Assembly: GCF_001952855.1 (NCBI RefSeq)
Contig: NZ_LPNO01000003.1
Coordinates: 47,503 to 111,502, forward strand
Direction: 5' to 3'
DNA: 64,000 bases
Source of the DNA: Pseudomonas sp. ATCC PTA-122608
GTDB taxonomy: Bacteria > Pseudomonadota > Gammaproteobacteria > Pseudomonadales > Pseudomonadaceae
The position numbers and the translations under genes are program-made. Each line of letters opens with the position of its first letter. Within the stretch, counting starts at the first letter, position 1. The notes beneath the pieces were generated by a model that was not told the DNA's origin, made no database searches, and worked only from the letters and a program-made list of their open reading frames with translations. Below, piece after piece: positions 22,168-33,683 of the stretch.

Positions 22168-22650
22168 ATGGCTAAACAAAAGAAACACCCAACAGGGACC
22201 ATCGCGCAAAATAAAAAGGCGCGACACGATTACTTCATCGAACATCGGTTCGAGGCTGGTCTGGTCCTGGCCGGCTGGGAAGTAAAAAGTCTGCGTGCCA
22301 GCAAGCTGCAACTGGTCGACAGTTATGTGCTGCTCAAAGACGGTGAGGCATGGCTGCTCGGCAGTCATATCACGCCGCTGATGACAGCCAGCACCCACGT
22401 GATTGCCGATCCGGTGCGCACGCGCAAGCTGCTGCTCAATGCTCGCGAGCTGGAAAAACTCCAAGCTGCGGTGCAGCAAAAAGGCTACGCCTGCATCTGC
22501 CTGTCGTGGTACTGGAGCAAGCACCTGGTCAAGTGCGAGATCGCATTGGGCAAGGGCAAGAAGGAATACGACAAGCGTGACACCGAGCGCGAACGCGATT
22601 CCAACCGGGAATTGCAACGTGCCGTGCGTAACAAGGGCAAGGAAGACTGA
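22168..22650 (+). CDS. smpB: SsrA-binding protein SmpB
   Basis: A 160-aa tmRNA partner for trans-translation. The beta-barrel carries [20 protein letters not shown] and [14 protein letters not shown] near residue 40. The basic C-terminal tail ([20 protein letters not shown]) is the part that occupies the mRNA channel. The ATG at 22168 gives the family start [10 protein letters not shown]. There is no Shine-Dalgarno, and a TATAAT box directly precedes it, so a leaderless or near-leaderless mRNA is likely. The tmRNA gene itself lies 6.2 kb downstream. Confidence 0.96.
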   Translation: MAKQKKHPTGTIAQNKKARHDYFIEHRFEAGLVLAGWEVKSLRASKLQLVDSYVLLKDGEAWLLGSHITPLMTASTHVIADPVRTRKLLLNARELEKLQAAVQQKGYACICLSWYWSKHLVKCEIALGKGKKEYDKRDTERERDSNRELQRAVRNKGKED

Positions 22651-22705
22651 TTTTCCTGTGACTTGGTGTGGCCGAGGGCGCCCGCTCCCTCGGCCACAAC
22701 AATCG

Positions 22706-23473
22706 CTATATCCCCTTGCGCCGCTCTGCCCGCGCCATGCGCTGAACCTCCTGACGCACTTCTTCCAGCACTTCCTGCACATACAGCAGGTGACGTGTTG
22801 AAACCTCCCGCGCCTGCTCGGCACGCCCTTCGATAATCGCCAGGTACAGATCACGGTGCTGATTGATCAGCATGTCCCGTGTTTCGGTACGCTGCTGATA
22901 CATGCCACCAATGTTGGTCACCACGTTACGCTTGAGCAGATCGAACAGGCCGCGAATGGTATGCAGCAATACCGCGTTATGACTGGCCTCGGCGATGGCC
23001 AGGTGAAACCTCGCATCCGCCGCGCCCTCTTCCGCCCGGCTCACTTCGTCTGACCGCGTATAGCAATCCTGCAGTTCTTCGAAAGCCGCCGTCAGCCGCT
23101 CTCGGTCCACCTCAGTGGCGCGCAACGCTGCGTAGTACGCGCAGGAAGCTTCCAGGGTCTGACGGAACTCCAAAAGGTCGCGCTGAGCCTCGGGATTATT
23201 TTCCAGCAGATGCAGCAGCGGATCACTGAAGGTTGAACCCAGCGACTCCACCACATAATTGCCACCACCCTGACGACTGATCAGCAAACCTTTGGCCGCC
23301 AGCTTCTGGATCGCCTCGCGCAACGACGGTCGCGACACCCCGAACTGCTCGGCCAGTGCGCGCTCGGCCGGCAAGCGCTCGCCCGACTTCAGCGTGCCCT
23401 CAAGGATCATGCCCTCAAGCTGCTCGACGATATCGTCAGACAAACGGCGCTGACGCACCTGATCAAACCCCAT
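22706..23473 (-). CDS. lldR: FadR/GntR (FCD) family regulator of lactate use, LldR-like
   Basis: A 255-aa regulator. The GntR winged helix (residues 8-75) has RLPAERALAEQFGVSRPSLR, and the FCD ligand domain has metal-binding Asp/His positions such as DARFHLAIAEASHN near residue 148. LldR represses lactate genes and is released by lactate. It is divergent from lldP, and the gap contains a perfect LldR/PdhR-type palindrome. GlcC or another FCD regulator is the alternative, but the context favours LldR. Confidence 0.9.
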   Translation of the reverse strand: MGFDQVRQRRLSDDIVEQLEGMILEGTLKSGERLPAERALAEQFGVSRPSLREAIQKLAAKGLLISRQGGGNYVVESLGSTFSDPLLHLLENNPEAQRDLLEFRQTLEASCAYYAALRATEVDRERLTAAFEELQDCYTRSDEVSRAEEGAADARFHLAIAEASHNAVLLHTIRGLFDLLKRNVVTNIGGMYQQRTETRDMLINQHRDLYLAIIEGRAEQAREVSTRHLLYVQEVLEEVRQEVQRMARAERRKGI

Positions 23474-23665
23474 AACTCACTCTCCACCATCCCGACCACT
23501 CGCCGGGGCCCCTATTCTGGCCTATCGCCGCGCATCCGGCACCTATCAGAACGCTCTCGTTTCATCCGATCAGTACCCGTTTAGGCCGACCTACGACCAA
23601 AGATTCACAAGCGGCAAATTGACACATCCCCCTGAAGGCTTTTAACCTAGCCAACAGCGATTGTA

Positions 23666-23682
23666 AATTGGTAATACCAATT
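23666..23682. promoter_or_regulatory. LldR-type operator
   Basis: AATTGGTAATACCAATT is a perfect 17-bp palindrome matching the PdhR/LldR consensus ATTGGT-N3-ACCAAT. It lies 53 bp before lldP in the divergent lldR-lldP gap, so it can control both genes. Confidence 0.88.
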
Positions 23683-23734
23683 ATCCAAATCGCTAAAGCA
23701 GTGCCTGACCAACAACAATTAGGGGCCACCCCAT

Positions 23735-25429
23735 ATGCAAACCTGGCAACAGCTCTACAGCCCGCTCGGCAGCCTCGGCCTGTCCGCACTGGCCGCCGTC
23801 ATTCCCATCGTATTTTTCTTCCTGGCCCTGGCGGTGTTCCGCCTCAAAGGCCACGTTGCGGGTAGCATCACCTTGGCACTGTCGATCCTGGTGGCGATCT
23901 TTGCCTTCCAGATGCCGGTCGATATGGCGCTCGCCGCCGCCGGTTACGGCTTTGCCTACGGCCTGTGGCCAATCGCCTGGATCATCGTCGCCGCTGTATT
24001 CCTCTACAAACTGACGGTCAAGAGCGGCCAGTTCGAAATCATCCGCAGCTCCGTGCTGTCGATTACCGACGACCAGCGCCTGCAAGTGCTGCTGATCGGC
24101 TTCTGCTTCGGCGCCTTCCTGGAAGGTGCGGCCGGCTTTGGTGCACCGGTGGCGATTACCGCCGCATTGCTGGTAGGCTTGGGCTTCAACCCGCTGTACG
24201 CCGCCGGCCTGTGCCTGATTGCCAACACTGCACCCGTTGCCTTCGGCGCACTGGGGATTCCGATCATCGTGGCGGGCCAGGTGACGGGCATCGACGCTTT
24301 CAAGATCGGCGCCATGGCCGGCCGCCAATTGCCGCTGTTGTCGTTGTTCGTGCCGTTCTGGCTGGTGTTCATGATGGACGGCCTGCGCGGCGTCAAGGAA
24401 ACCTGGCCTGCCGCGCTAGTTGCGGGCCTGAGCTTCGCCGTTACCCAGTTCTTCACCTCGAACTACATCGGGCCTGAACTGCCGGACATCACCTCGGCCC
24501 TGGCCAGCCTGATTTCCCTGACCCTGTTCCTGAAAGTCTGGCAGCCCAAGCGCAGTGCCGGCGCGCAAATCGCTGGCGCAACGTCCGGCACCGCCATCAC
24601 CGCCAGCGCCGGTGGTTTTGGCCTGCCCCGCAATACTGTGGCTTCGCCTTACAGCCTGGGGGAAATTTTCAAAGCCTGGTCGCCGTTCCTGATCCTGACC
24701 GTACTGGTTACCATCTGGACCCTGAAGCCGTTCAAGGCGATGTTCGCCGCTGGCGGCGCGATGTACAGCTCGGTGTTCAACTTTGCGATTCCGCACCTCG
24801 ATCAACTGGTGATCAAGGTTGCACCCATCGTTGCTACGCCAACGGCCATCCCTGCGGTATTCAAGCTTGATCCGATTTCCGCGACCGGCACGGCGATTTT
24901 CTTCTCCGCCCTGGTCTCGATACTGGTGCTGAAGATCGATTTCAAAACTGGTCTGACCACCTTGAAAGAAACCTTTTATGAGCTGCGCTGGCCGATCCTG
25001 TCCATCGGCATGGTGCTGGCCTTTGCCTTCGTCACCAACTACTCAGGCATGTCATCGACCATGGCTCTGGTACTGGCGGCTACCGGCGCGGCATTCCCGT
25101 TCTTCTCGCCATTCCTCGGCTGGCTCGGTGTGTTTCTGACCGGCTCCGACACCTCGTCCAACGCGCTGTTCAGCTCGCTGCAAGCCACCACCGCGCACCA
25201 GATCGGCGTCAGCGACACCTTGCTGGTGGCAGCGAACACAAGCGGCGGCGTGACCGGCAAGATGATCTCGCCGCAGTCGATCGCCGTGGCATGCGCCGCG
25301 ACTGGCCTGGTAGGCAAGGAATCCGACCTGTTCCGCTTTACCCTCAAGCACAGCCTGTTCTTCGCAACGATTGTCGGGCTGATCACTTTGGCCCAGGCCT
25401 ACTGGTTCACCGGTATGCTGGTGCACTAA
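23735..25429 (+). CDS. lldP: L-lactate permease
   Basis: A 564-aa integral membrane transporter of the LctP family with about 12-14 membrane spans. Family signatures are [20 protein letters not shown] near residue 130, [14 protein letters not shown] near residue 167 and the C-terminal [19 protein letters not shown] near residue 470, followed by [19 protein letters not shown]. It imports L- and D-lactate and possibly glycolate with protons. It is preceded by the LldR operator and lies 70 bp before the dehydrogenase gene, so both form one lactate operon. Confidence 0.96.
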   Translation: MQTWQQLYSPLGSLGLSALAAVIPIVFFFLALAVFRLKGHVAGSITLALSILVAIFAFQMPVDMALAAAGYGFAYGLWPIAWIIVAAVFLYKLTVKSGQFEIIRSSVLSITDDQRLQVLLIGFCFGAFLEGAAGFGAPVAITAALLVGLGFNPLYAAGLCLIANTAPVAFGALGIPIIVAGQVTGIDAFKIGAMAGRQLPLLSLFVPFWLVFMMDGLRGVKETWPAALVAGLSFAVTQFFTSNYIGPELPDITSALASLISLTLFLKVWQPKRSAGAQIAGATSGTAITASAGGFGLPRNTVASPYSLGEIFKAWSPFLILTVLVTIWTLKPFKAMFAAGGAMYSSVFNFAIPHLDQLVIKVAPIVATPTAIPAVFKLDPISATGTAIFFSALVSILVLKIDFKTGLTTLKETFYELRWPILSIGMVLAFAFVTNYSGMSSTMALVLAATGAAFPFFSPFLGWLGVFLTGSDTSSNALFSSLQATTAHQIGVSDTLLVAANTSGGVTGKMISPQSIAVACAATGLVGKESDLFRFTLKHSLFFATIVGLITLAQAYWFTGMLVH

Positions 25430-25499
25430 GACCTGCACGTAATAGGGTAAGAACCGACGCCGGACAGCGATTCCGGCGTCAGCTATTTCTGGAGGACCG

Positions 25500-28310
<2,811 letters not shown>

Positions 28311-28496
28311 AGCCGCCCCTTTTTGGTGCCGAACCTAATGATTTCGGGGTTTTTCGACTAATCCAGTGACAAAACAGAACCCCTGCGCGCCGGCGTAGTC
28401 ATCTGCATAGGCCTCGACAAACGAGGCTCATCAGTGACCTCGCTGGCTGCACGGAAAACCGGCAGCATCGAGCCCTATTTGCACAAGGAGATACCC

Positions 28497-28781
28497 ATGA
28501 AGCGTTCCGCTCTTGCTGGTTTGTTCATTACCGCTGCGATGCTGGCGTCCCCCGCGTTTGCCGCCGGAACAAAAGACGATCTGTGCCAAATCAACCTGGA
28601 CAAAATCAACAACGGGAAAGCGTTGCTCGCCACCGACACCAGCGGCAAATCTGGCGAAATCGACACCGCCGTTTCCCAAGCCAAGGCAGCCCATGCGGCA
28701 GGCGATGACAAAAAATGCATCGAGATCACCTCCAAGGCGCTGCAAAGCCTGCAAGACACGGACAAAGGCGGCAATCAGTAA
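28497..28781 (+). CDS. Small predicted periplasmic protein
   Basis: A 94-aa protein with a clear Sec signal peptide (MKRSALAGLFITAAMLASPAFA, cleaved after AFA). The mature part is helical, contains two Cys residues (DDLCQINLDKINN and KKCIEITSKALQ) that could pair, and has no known catalytic motif. AAGGAGAT lies just upstream of the ATG. A good terminator follows. Similar short proteins occur widely in Pseudomonas; the function is unknown. Confidence 0.8.
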   Translation: MKRSALAGLFITAAMLASPAFAAGTKDDLCQINLDKINNGKALLATDTSGKSGEIDTAVSQAKAAHAAGDDKKCIEITSKALQSLQDTDKGGNQ

Positions 28782-28795
28782 CCCGCTGACTGCTC

Positions 28796-28820
28796 AGGCC
28801 AACCTTCGGGTTGGCCTTCT
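28796..28820 (+). terminator. Terminator of the small periplasmic gene
   Basis: AGGCCAACC-TTCG-GGTTGGCCT with a UUCG tetraloop, 15 bp after the stop. The TTGGCC of its right arm could also serve as -35 of a ssrA promoter, with TACACT at 28835 as -10 (18-nt spacer). Confidence 0.85.
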
Positions 28821-28883
28821 GTGAGCGATTGGCGTACACTGCACAGGCTTGTCACTCACTAAGAAACAACGAGTTACAAGCAC

Positions 28884-29281
28884 GGGGCCGTTTAGGATTC
28901 GACGCCGGTCGCGAAACTTTAGGTGCATGCCGAGTTGGTAACAGAACTCGTAAATCCACTGTTGCAACTTCTTATAGTTGCCAATGACGAAACCTACGGC
29001 CAGGAATTCTCTCTCGCTGCGTAAGCAGCTTTAGATCCTGAGCTTCTGGTACCTTCGGGTCCAGCAATCACCAGGGGATGTCTGTAAACCCAAAGTGATT
29101 GTCATATAGAACAGAATCGCCGTGCAGTACGTTGTGGACGAATCGGCTAAAACTTACACAACTCGCCCAAAGCACCCTGCCCTTCGGGTCGCTGAGGGTT
29201 AACTTAATAGATACGGCTAAGCATGTAGTACCGACAGCGGAGTACTGGCGGACGGGGGTTCAAATCCCCCCGGCTCCACCA
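28884..29281 (+). ncRNA. ssrA: Transfer-messenger RNA (tmRNA, SsrA)
   Basis: A 398-nt one-piece tmRNA. The 5' end GGGGCCG pairs with CGGCTCCACCA at the 3' end to form the tRNA-Ala-like acceptor, including the G-U identity pair. The 3' part has a T-arm GGGGGTTCAAATCCCCC. The tag reading frame (28980-29024) encodes ANDETYGQEFSLAA then TAA. tmRNA with SmpB rescues stalled ribosomes and tags the nascent chain for proteolysis. The 5' end is presumably made by RNase P; a possible promoter overlaps the preceding terminator. The 3' end is the probable integration site of the downstream island. Confidence 0.98.
29262..29281 (+). other. Presumed attL core at the ssrA 3' end
   Basis: tmRNA 3' ends are established targets of tyrosine integrases, and an integrase gene starts 184 bp downstream in the same orientation. 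The crossover segment is inferred to lie in the T-arm/acceptor part of ssrA. I did not find the matching attR copy in the rest of the window by eye. Confidence 0.6.
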
Positions 29282-29292
29282 AACTTACATCT

Positions 29293-29317
29293 AAAGACGT
29301 CCACGGACGTCTTTTTT
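29293..29317 (+). terminator. Terminator of ssrA
   Basis: AGACGTCC-AC-GGACGTCT followed by TTTTT, 14 bp after the CCA end. Because it lies beyond the presumed crossover it may have been brought by the element. Confidence 0.85.
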
Positions 29318-29393
29318 GTGCCTAAAACCCAGCAAAATCAAGGCTTTTGGGTCTACCGGCGTCCATGGACGTCCGGCACAATCCACGACATCG

Positions 29394-29443
29394 GGTATTC
29401 CAGATGGTATTCCAAGCCCTTCAGTGGTAATTTTTGGAATACC
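29394..29443 (+). repeat. Triplicated GGTATTCCA motif upstream of the integrase
   Basis: GGTATTCCA at 29394-29402, GGTATTCCAA at 29406-29415 and the inverted TTGGAATACC at 29434-29443. The two direct copies are 12 bp apart, about one helical turn. They lie between ssrA and the integrase start, where integrase arm-type or excisionase sites are expected. Confidence 0.65.
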
Positions 29444-29465
29444 AATTGATGTCATGGAACACCTC

Positions 29466-30719
29466 ATGTGCGCCCAAGCCACCCGCCTCTCTGACCGCCA
29501 ACTCAAAGCGGTAAAGCCGAAAGACAAGGACTACGTACTCAGTGATGGAGACGGTCTACAGCTGCGTGTGAGGGTTAATGGCTCTACGCTATGGAACTTC
29601 AACTACCGGCAGCCGATTACCAAAAACCGCATCAATATGGGCCTCGGAACCTACCCAGAACTCTCGCTCGCGCAAGCCAGGAAGAAAACGGTCGAAGCCA
29701 GAGAGCTTCTCGCCCAGGGCATCGACCCGAAAGAACAACGTAGCGAGTTGGAGCAGACAAAAAGGCAGGCAACCGAGCACACATTCGAGAACGTGGCGTC
29801 TGCCTGGTTTGAACTGAAAAAGGATTCTGTAACCCAGGCTTATGCCGAGGACATCTGGCGCTCGCTCACACTGCATGTTTTTCCCACACTGGGAACAACA
29901 CCTATCTCGCAGATCAATGCCCCAACGGTCATCGAACTGCTGCGTCCTCTTGAAACCAAAGGCAGCCTGGAGACAGTGAAGCGACTGACCCAACGGCTCA
30001 ACGAGATCATGACCTACGGCGTGAACTCGGGAATGATCTTTGCCAACCCGCTCAGCGGCATTCGGGCTGTGTTCAAAAAGCCGAAAAAGCAAAACATGGC
30101 TGCCCTACGCCCCGAAGAGCTGCCAGAGCTAATGGTCGCCATCGCCAATGCGAGTATAAAAAGAACAACACGCTGCCTGATCGAATGGCAGCTCCATACC
30201 ATGACCCGTCCTGCGGAAGCCGCCACGACCTCCTGGGCTGACATCGATCTAGACAAGAAAACCTGGACGATCCCAGCGGAACGGATGAAGAAGCGACGCG
30301 CTCACGTCATACCACTCACCGAACACGCACTGGCTCTACTTGAGACGATCAAACCCTACAGCGGCCACAGAGAGTATGTGTTCCCCGCCGATAGAGACCC
30401 GCGGACTCACTGCAACAGCCAGACAGCAAACATGGCCCTGAAGCGAATGGGCTTTGAAGGGCGCTTAGTGAGCCACGGCATGCGTTCGATGGCTAGTACT
30501 ATCCTGAACGAACAAGGATGGGATCCGGAGCTGATCGAGGTCGCACTTGCACACGTGGACAAAGACGAAGTGCGTAGCGCCTACAATCGTGCGGATTACA
30601 TTGAGAGAAGACGCCCGATGATGGCTTGGTGGAGCGAGCATATACAGCAAGCGGGGACGGGGAGCCTTTCACTGTCCGCAATCCAAGCCCATAAAAGAGG
30701 CAGGCTAGCACTCGTATAG
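29466..30719 (+). CDS. P4-type tyrosine recombinase (island integrase)
   Basis: A 417-aa integrase. The N-terminal DUF4102 domain (LSDRQLKAVKPKDKDYVLSD) is followed by a SAM-like core-binding domain (about residues 100-200) and a catalytic domain with Arg in TMTRPAEAATTSW near residue 248, HxxR in SHGMRSMAS near 337, His in ALAHVDKDE near 362 and Tyr in SAYNRADY near 372. The full R-H-R-H-Y set suggests it is active. The ATG at 29466 has GGAA upstream; an ATG four codons earlier is possible. Its place next to the ssrA 3' end indicates a tmRNA-targeting genomic island. Confidence 0.93.
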   Translation: MCAQATRLSDRQLKAVKPKDKDYVLSDGDGLQLRVRVNGSTLWNFNYRQPITKNRINMGLGTYPELSLAQARKKTVEARELLAQGIDPKEQRSELEQTKRQATEHTFENVASAWFELKKDSVTQAYAEDIWRSLTLHVFPTLGTTPISQINAPTVIELLRPLETKGSLETVKRLTQRLNEIMTYGVNSGMIFANPLSGIRAVFKKPKKQNMAALRPEELPELMVAIANASIKRTTRCLIEWQLHTMTRPAEAATTSWADIDLDKKTWTIPAERMKKRRAHVIPLTEHALALLETIKPYSGHREYVFPADRDPRTHCNSQTANMALKRMGFEGRLVSHGMRSMASTILNEQGWDPELIEVALAHVDKDEVRSAYNRADYIERRRPMMAWWSEHIQQAGTGSLSLSAIQAHKRGRLALV

Positions 30720-31049
30720 TCCGCAGGACTAAAGAGAAGATACTCACGTGCAGTTTACAGTTACTCCTCATTCGGGTTTGTGTCCCAGATACATCGCAGG
30801 CGGCTATGAGGCTTGACCACCGCGAGTGTTCAACTCAGTCAAGCCGCTAATCAACGGTTAGCCAGATTGCCGCGAAGCTGTTCACTGCTGAAAAACTCAT
30901 AGTGCTCACTCCCTGCGGACAGATAAAAACAATCGCAGCGCACTGTAAACCCGGACTCAAAACACTCAACCCGCGTGCCAAGCCATGATCATGCTCTCGC
31001 CAACCCCATACAAGTTATCTTCAGGGGCCGGTGGAGAGCTGAGACCGAT
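30720..31049. other. Gene-free gap between integrase and helicase operon
   Basis: This 330-bp stretch has no open frame with a ribosome-binding site. A hairpin formed by TTTTTCGCC / GGCGAAAAA (31053-31076) spans the end of the helicase gene and could terminate that transcript. Otherwise I see nothing definable. Confidence 0.5.
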
Positions 31050-33683
31050 TTAAATTTTTCGCCCCAACGGCGAAAAACAAGGCGCTCCGGCCTTCAATTC
31101 CGTCAACACTTCCTCATACTCCAAGTCCCCCTCCGCCTCACGAGCAGGAATCACTTCTCCATGTAACTGAGCACGCAGGTCATCCCAACGTTCCAACAGG
31201 ACCTGCCAGTTATGCTCGTCGTAAGTCCCTCGAAAGATCACTGGATGCACATCAATGCGCGGCAGCTCTGACGCTGGACTCCCCCTATCCAGCGCTTCAC
31301 CCAACCGGCGACTCCAATGACTGCCCACTCGATCGACTCGGCCGATCTGTTGTTCGACCACACCGGGGTTCCACTCCGGGTGCATGAGGATGACGGTCTT
31401 GCATGCCTGATGCAGGTTGAGGCCTTCGCGGCCGACGGTGGATTGGGCCACGAGAACACGGGGAAAGCTGTTCGGGCGGTTGAAGGCCAGTTGCAACAAG
31501 CGGCGGGTAGATTGTTCAGTGCCGCCGTACATCAGGCGAGCGAAACCACCCTCCTGGTGGGAAAACTCGGGCTGCAGACGGGCGAGTAGCAGCTCCCATT
31601 GCAACGCAATTTCGCCGATATCCGGTGTGTGGGGATTGTCGTCCGTGTGCTGGTCGCCGGCAGCGCTCAGCAGTTGGCAAAAGGCGGTGCACGCTTGCTC
31701 AGGCGTCAGATGTTCGACGTCCCCGCCAGTGAAGTCGAGGATTGCCCGGGTAAACAGCGCCACGGGATGTTTCTCGGCGGTGCCCACCAGCTCCTTGTTG
31801 AGCTCGGCCTCCTGAAGGTGTTTGAACATCGCGCGGGGTACCTGCTCATGTTCGGGCAGTCCCGCATCCAGCCAGCCGAGCAGACGCCGGCGTAGCTGCT
31901 CCCGACGTGTGCTGTGGGTGCTGTATTGATTGGCCAGCAGCTCAGGGATGGAGTTGAGTTTCAGCCGGCAATTCAGCTGACGGTGCGCAATCTCCACTGC
32001 TGCCCATTCCGAATGGTCATCGGGCTCGTCGGCACGAGCCTGGATTACGCTTTGCGGCCAGTAACGGCCGGCCTCAAGGCTGCGAAGCATTTCACGTGCG
32101 TTCAGCAGCCGGACCAAGGCTCGCATGGGTGCGGTGAAACTGCCGAACACCAGCACCTTTTCCTCTTGCTCGTGTGCGGCTTCAATGGCCGTGATGGTGG
32201 CCAGAATTGCCGGGTGCTCAAACAAGTGGTGGGGATGCTGAAACGCCTGCGCAGCCGTCTTCAACCACCACTGCACGCGTTGCTGGCGCTTGTCATCCAC
32301 CGCGCTGGACTGTCCGTAATTCGGCAGGGTAGAAGGCTCCGCTGGTTCATTAATTTGCGCTAGGAGGTCAGCGATTCCATGCCCATTGGCCAGGGTCAAT
32401 CGCAAGCGTTTGGCTGTTGAGTTTTCGTCCAGTCGCGAGGCCACGGACAGCGCCTCGGTTGCGCACACGGCCTGTCGCCAAGGTAACTTCAGCGTGCGTA
32501 CATCCACACTGACGGGCTTTTGGGTGTTGCGATAGCTTTCCCCCTGAGTTTCTTGGGCGAAGCGTGAAACGTCGGCGTCTTCACGTTTATCCCGGCGCAG
32601 CAGATAAGGGCTCAACGTCGATTGAAAGGCACTGGCAGCTGCCTGATATTGTTGACGGGCCGTGTCGCTGGAACGCCAATGAACGCGCAGATGACGGATG
32701 GCCTGCGCAAAGTCGTTGATCACAGGCTGAAGTTGATCGCGCACTTTTTCGTCGAGACCAAGCCGTTCGAAGGTTTGCCGCCATTGCTCGACATCCAGCT
32801 CCACAGGAGTCGCTGTCATGCACAAGCGACGGCTGTGCTGAGTTCCCTGCACCAGGTTATCGAGCAACCGGCTCAGGCCGCTGTCGGTGCCGCGACTTTT
32901 GTGGGCTTCGTCGATCACCAGCAGGTCGAAGGAGCCCAGGCCAAACCCGACCACCTGTTCAAGCCAACTCCGGTGAGGAGTACCGCGGCGGTAATTGGTG
33001 TGAGTATCAGGGTTTGGCCAGGCATGCCCGGTCGTGACGTCAGTCAACCAGGTGTAAGCGGGTTGCGCGGCGTCTTCGCTGATACGCCCCACAATACTGG
33101 CGGCGGCTCGCTTGACCCTTTCATCATCAGAGCCTGACAGGTGGTAGCCATTTGGATACTTGAAACCTGTCTCTTTGCGCCAGCGTGCGAAGACTTCCGG
33201 CACCAACTCTCTGCGCCAGGGCGTTGCGTTCTCGCCCATACGCCAGTTGGCAAAGGTATGGGACAGCACCAGGGTGGACTCCTGAAACCATGGCTTTTGA
33301 TCAAGGACCTCTTCGGCACTCCAGGCTTCAAAGTAGCCGAGCAGACCACGCAATATCGCGGGAGTTGCGACGCCTCCCAGCTTCAGCTCTGCCTGCCACT
33401 GATAGCCCAGCCCTGGCGGGGCGATGACGGCGGCTCGACCGCCAGCGTCCTTGACTGCGCGAATCAGCTCGACAGCGATACGGGTCTTGCCCATTCCCAC
33501 TTCGTCGGCCAGCACTACCCCGTGTTCGCCAATACGATCGGCCAACGCATGCAGGCTGGCTCGCTGGCCTGGATTCAGGTGCGCAGCCGCCTCACCTGCG
33601 TCATCTGCAAGTTGTTGCTGTTGCATCGCCCGTTCGCGCAGTGAAGCCGCAACGGTTGCCCAACTGAAGGCTATCCGCTTCAT
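31050..33683 (-). CDS. SNF2-type DEAD/DEAH helicase of a defence-like operon
   Basis: An 877-aa superfamily 2 ATPase. Motif I is ADEVGMGKTRIAVEL near residue 60, motif II LLVIDEAHKS near 255 and motif III CMTATPVEL near 285. The C-terminal RecA lobe contains VLVFGSFTAPMRALVRL near residue 510. Motifs V/VI are VGREGLNLHQA and PGVVEQQIGRVDRVGS near 775-805, the SNF2/RapA style. It probably translocates on nucleic acid. The ATG overlaps the stop of the PLD gene as ATGA, so translation is coupled. DISARM also pairs a SNF2 helicase with PLD, but no DUF1998 or methylase gene is present here. Confidence 0.88.
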   Translation of the reverse strand: MKRIAFSWATVAASLRERAMQQQQLADDAGEAAAHLNPGQRASLHALADRIGEHGVVLADEVGMGKTRIAVELIRAVKDAGGRAAVIAPPGLGYQWQAELKLGGVATPAILRGLLGYFEAWSAEEVLDQKPWFQESTLVLSHTFANWRMGENATPWRRELVPEVFARWRKETGFKYPNGYHLSGSDDERVKRAAASIVGRISEDAAQPAYTWLTDVTTGHAWPNPDTHTNYRRGTPHRSWLEQVVGFGLGSFDLLVIDEAHKSRGTDSGLSRLLDNLVQGTQHSRRLCMTATPVELDVEQWRQTFERLGLDEKVRDQLQPVINDFAQAIRHLRVHWRSSDTARQQYQAAASAFQSTLSPYLLRRDKREDADVSRFAQETQGESYRNTQKPVSVDVRTLKLPWRQAVCATEALSVASRLDENSTAKRLRLTLANGHGIADLLAQINEPAEPSTLPNYGQSSAVDDKRQQRVQWWLKTAAQAFQHPHHLFEHPAILATITAIEAAHEQEEKVLVFGSFTAPMRALVRLLNAREMLRSLEAGRYWPQSVIQARADEPDDHSEWAAVEIAHRQLNCRLKLNSIPELLANQYSTHSTRREQLRRRLLGWLDAGLPEHEQVPRAMFKHLQEAELNKELVGTAEKHPVALFTRAILDFTGGDVEHLTPEQACTAFCQLLSAAGDQHTDDNPHTPDIGEIALQWELLLARLQPEFSHQEGGFARLMYGGTEQSTRRLLQLAFNRPNSFPRVLVAQSTVGREGLNLHQACKTVILMHPEWNPGVVEQQIGRVDRVGSHWSRRLGEALDRGSPASELPRIDVHPVIFRGTYDEHNWQVLLERWDDLRAQLHGEVIPAREAEGDLEYEEVLTELKAGAPCFSPLGRKI

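Noticed and set aside
29099-29449. Open frame starting inside ssrA
   Set aside because: Most of it is tmRNA sequence; it has no coding signal and crosses the presumed attachment site.
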